NCBI RefSeq assembly: GCF_000153185.1
Contig: NZ_CH724150.1
Span: forward strand, 487,123 to 551,122
Direction of reading: 5' to 3'
Length of the DNA: 64,000 nt
Source of the DNA: Reinekea blandensis MED297
GTDB taxonomy: Bacteria; Pseudomonadota; Gammaproteobacteria; Pseudomonadales; Natronospirillaceae
The position numbers and the translations under genes are program-made. Numbering within the stretch: position 1 is the stretch's first letter; each line of letters begins with the position of its first letter. The notes beneath the pieces are model-generated. The model ran no database searches. It saw only the letters and a list, made by a program, of their open reading frames with translations, and was not told the DNA's origin. This document shows, piece by piece, positions 62,259 to 64,000 of this stretch.

Positions 62259-63932
62259 ATGCAAGCACTCATGAAATGGATTCCAGCGATCGACTGGATC
62301 CGCAATTACCGAAAAGAAGATCTGAACGGTGACATTGTTGCGGGGATTACCGTAGCGATGATGCTGATTCCACAAGCCATGTCCTATGCCCTGCTGGCCG
62401 GATTGCCGCCTTACATTGGCCTCTACGCCAGTGTCTTGCCATTGATCATATATGCCATCTTCGGCACCTCTCGTCAGTTGGCTGTCGGACCCGTGGCCAT
62501 GGTGGCCCTCCTTGTATCCAGCGGCGTTGGCGCGCTTGCTGGCGGTGACATGAACCAGTACATCGCGCTGGCGGTTCTGCTATCGCTGATGGTTGGCGCT
62601 ATACAGTTTGGTATGGGCGCATTCCGTTTGGGGTTCCTGACGAACTTCATGTCGCACCCGGTTATTTCCGGTTTTACTTCAGCAGCGGCATTAATCATTG
62701 GCTTCAGTCAGCTGAAACACATTGTTGGCCTCAAGCTGCCACGAACTGAAAATATTGCCGAAACAGTCTGGTTAACGCTGCAACAAACAGCCGACATCAA
62801 CATGACTGCGCTGATTATCGGTGTTGGCGGTATCGTCTTGCTCCTGTTACTGAAAAAATACGCACCCAAAGCACCCGGCGCGATGATTTCGGTCGTACTC
62901 TCAACGCTGGCGGTCTACTTTTTCAATCTTGACGTTTCAGTCGTGGGCGAAGTTCCAGCCGGCTTCCCAGAGTTTGCCGCACCGGCGATCAGTGCGAAGG
63001 CCTTAACAGACCTGTTGCCTATCGCGATCACCATCTCGTTTGTTGGTTTCCTCGAGTCCATCGCCGTAGCGAAAAAGATTGCCGCAGAAAAACGCTATGA
63101 AATCGACGCCAACAAAGAACTGGTCGGACTGGGCCTTGCAAACGTTGTCGGTTCGTTCTTTAAAGCGATGCCGGTCACAGGTGGATTCAGCCGAACGGCT
63201 GTTAATAATAACGCGGGTGCGAACACTGGGTTGGCGGCCATCATCACCGCGGTTCTGATTGGTATTTCTCTGCTGTTCTTAACACCGCTGTTTTATCACA
63301 TACCGAAAGCCATCCTGGGTTCTATCATCATGGTTGCCGTGTTTGGCCTGATTGATGTTGAGGAAGTGAAGCATCTTTGGAAAGTGAAAAAAGACGATCT
63401 GGGTATGCTGGCTTTTACCTTCTTTGCCACCCTGATCCTCGGCGTTAAAACCGGTATTTTCCTGGCCGTTGGTGTCAGCATGGTGTGGTTTGTTATTAAA
63501 ACGACTCGCCCTCACTTTGCTGTACTGGGTCAACTGCCAGACTCCAAGGCGTATCGCAACATCAAACGCCACACTGCCGCAGAAACCACTCCAGGGGTGC
63601 TGGCCATTCGATTTGACGCCCAGTTCTACTATGGCAATGTCAGCTTCCTGAAAGACACGCTGAAACGCGAAGAAGCCAATATGGAAAGTCCATTGAAAGC
63701 CGTGGTGTTAGATGCCAGCGCCATCAACCAACTGGATTCCTCCGCAGACACCGCGCTGCATGAGCTGTTGCGAGACTTCCGCGAACGCCACATTGAAATC
63801 TACTTTGCCAATGTCAAAGGACCGGTCATGGACGTTATGAAACGCAGTGGGTTTGCCCAGAAGCTGGGTGAGTCACACTTCTATATGACGGTACACGATG
63901 CCATGAGCGCGGCGCGTTCGAAGGTCGCTTAA
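62259..63932 (+). CDS. SulP-family anion transporter with STAS domain
   Basis: A 557-residue SLC26/SulP permease. Membrane part (about 20-430) starts with GDIVAGITVAMMLIPQAMSY and the GLPPYIGLYASVLP segment; PVTGGFSRTAVNNNAGANT is conserved. The C-terminal STAS domain (about 440-550) contains VVLDASAINQLDSSA. Members move sulfate, bicarbonate or dicarboxylates; the adjacent carbonic anhydrase-like gene favours bicarbonate, as for several bacterial SulP-CA pairs. Last gene of a two-gene unit with a terminator. Confidence 0.92.
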   Translation: MQALMKWIPAIDWIRNYRKEDLNGDIVAGITVAMMLIPQAMSYALLAGLPPYIGLYASVLPLIIYAIFGTSRQLAVGPVAMVALLVSSGVGALAGGDMNQYIALAVLLSLMVGAIQFGMGAFRLGFLTNFMSHPVISGFTSAAALIIGFSQLKHIVGLKLPRTENIAETVWLTLQQTADINMTALIIGVGGIVLLLLLKKYAPKAPGAMISVVLSTLAVYFFNLDVSVVGEVPAGFPEFAAPAISAKALTDLLPIAITISFVGFLESIAVAKKIAAEKRYEIDANKELVGLGLANVVGSFFKAMPVTGGFSRTAVNNNAGANTGLAAIITAVLIGISLLFLTPLFYHIPKAILGSIIMVAVFGLIDVEEVKHLWKVKKDDLGMLAFTFFATLILGVKTGIFLAVGVSMVWFVIKTTRPHFAVLGQLPDSKAYRNIKRHTAAETTPGVLAIRFDAQFYYGNVSFLKDTLKREEANMESPLKAVVLDASAINQLDSSADTALHELLRDFRERHIEIYFANVKGPVMDVMKRSGFAQKLGESHFYMTVHDAMSAARSKVA

Positions 63933-63952
63933 CAAAGTTCATCCCTCCCCTT

Positions 63953-63976
63953 AGCCGGCATTCGCCGGCTTTTTTT
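63953..63976 (+). terminator. Terminator of the SulP operon
   Basis: AGCCGGC (63953-63959), loop ATTC, GCCGGCT (63964-63970), then T to 63976; 20 bp after the SulP stop. Confidence 0.93.
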
Positions 63977-64000
63977 ATTGACGGTCGCCTTAATCAACAA

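Overview
The window looks like chromosomal DNA of a marine-type gammaproteobacterium, most likely in the Oceanospirillales (Saccharospirillum/Reinekea-like). This placement is inferred from gene content and moderate GC; there is no rRNA or other phylogenetic marker here beyond one tRNA. Most genes belong to a compact core background. Two AT-richer accessory patches stand out, at about 24.5-27.8 kb and 48.6-54.5 kb.

Left part (1-24.5 kb): the start of a ferrous iron uptake operon (feoA-feoB) behind a Fur-like box; a NIF3/YqfO-like protein; a tRNA-Ser(TGA) with its own promoter and terminator and degenerate repeats behind it; a large secreted orphan protein; three cyclic-di-GMP genes (PAS-GGDEF, EAL-HDOD, membrane GGEEF); a secreted carbohydrate block (GH43 arabinanase lipoprotein, GH13 alpha-amylase lipoprotein interrupted by a frameshift, a LacI regulator and an 18-bp LacI-type operator); a BtsS-BtsR two-component system with a CstA-family transporter; then small membrane, cytochrome c, ArsR and MFS genes.

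Middle (24.5-31.3 kb): an accessory patch with an IS3 element that cut the front off an AAA_13-type ATPase, an attC-like site, a two-gene operon of membrane GTPases, and a short mosaic of gene relics (pieces of the SbcC-like and cytochrome c genes that exist intact elsewhere in the window).

Pyrimidine block (31.3-44.7 kb): all steps for reductive degradation of uracil/thymine. PreT-PreA reduces the base, dihydropyrimidinase and beta-ureidopropionase open and decarbamoylate it, an omega-aminotransferase removes the amino group, and a methylmalonate/malonate-semialdehyde dehydrogenase makes the acyl-CoA. A four-gene ABC importer and a RutR-like regulator are included. Three RutR-type palindromes sit in front of the three transcription units.

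Right part: an SbcC/SbcD-like nuclease pair; a second accessory patch (GNAT, LysR with azoreductase and deaminase, YcxB, LprI-like, Nudix, secreted orphans, attC-like sites); a dienelactone hydrolase; a MASE1-CHASE hybrid histidine kinase; a NYN RNase; a methyltransferase; RarD. The window ends with a protein resembling the cadmium/zeta class of carbonic anhydrase placed directly before a SulP transporter, probably a bicarbonate uptake module. A short relic of the same carbonic anhydrase family lies at about 7.96 kb.

Two, perhaps three, coding frames are broken at short homopolymers (amylase, dihydropyrimidinase, IS3 orfA), so sequencing error must be excluded before calling them mutated.
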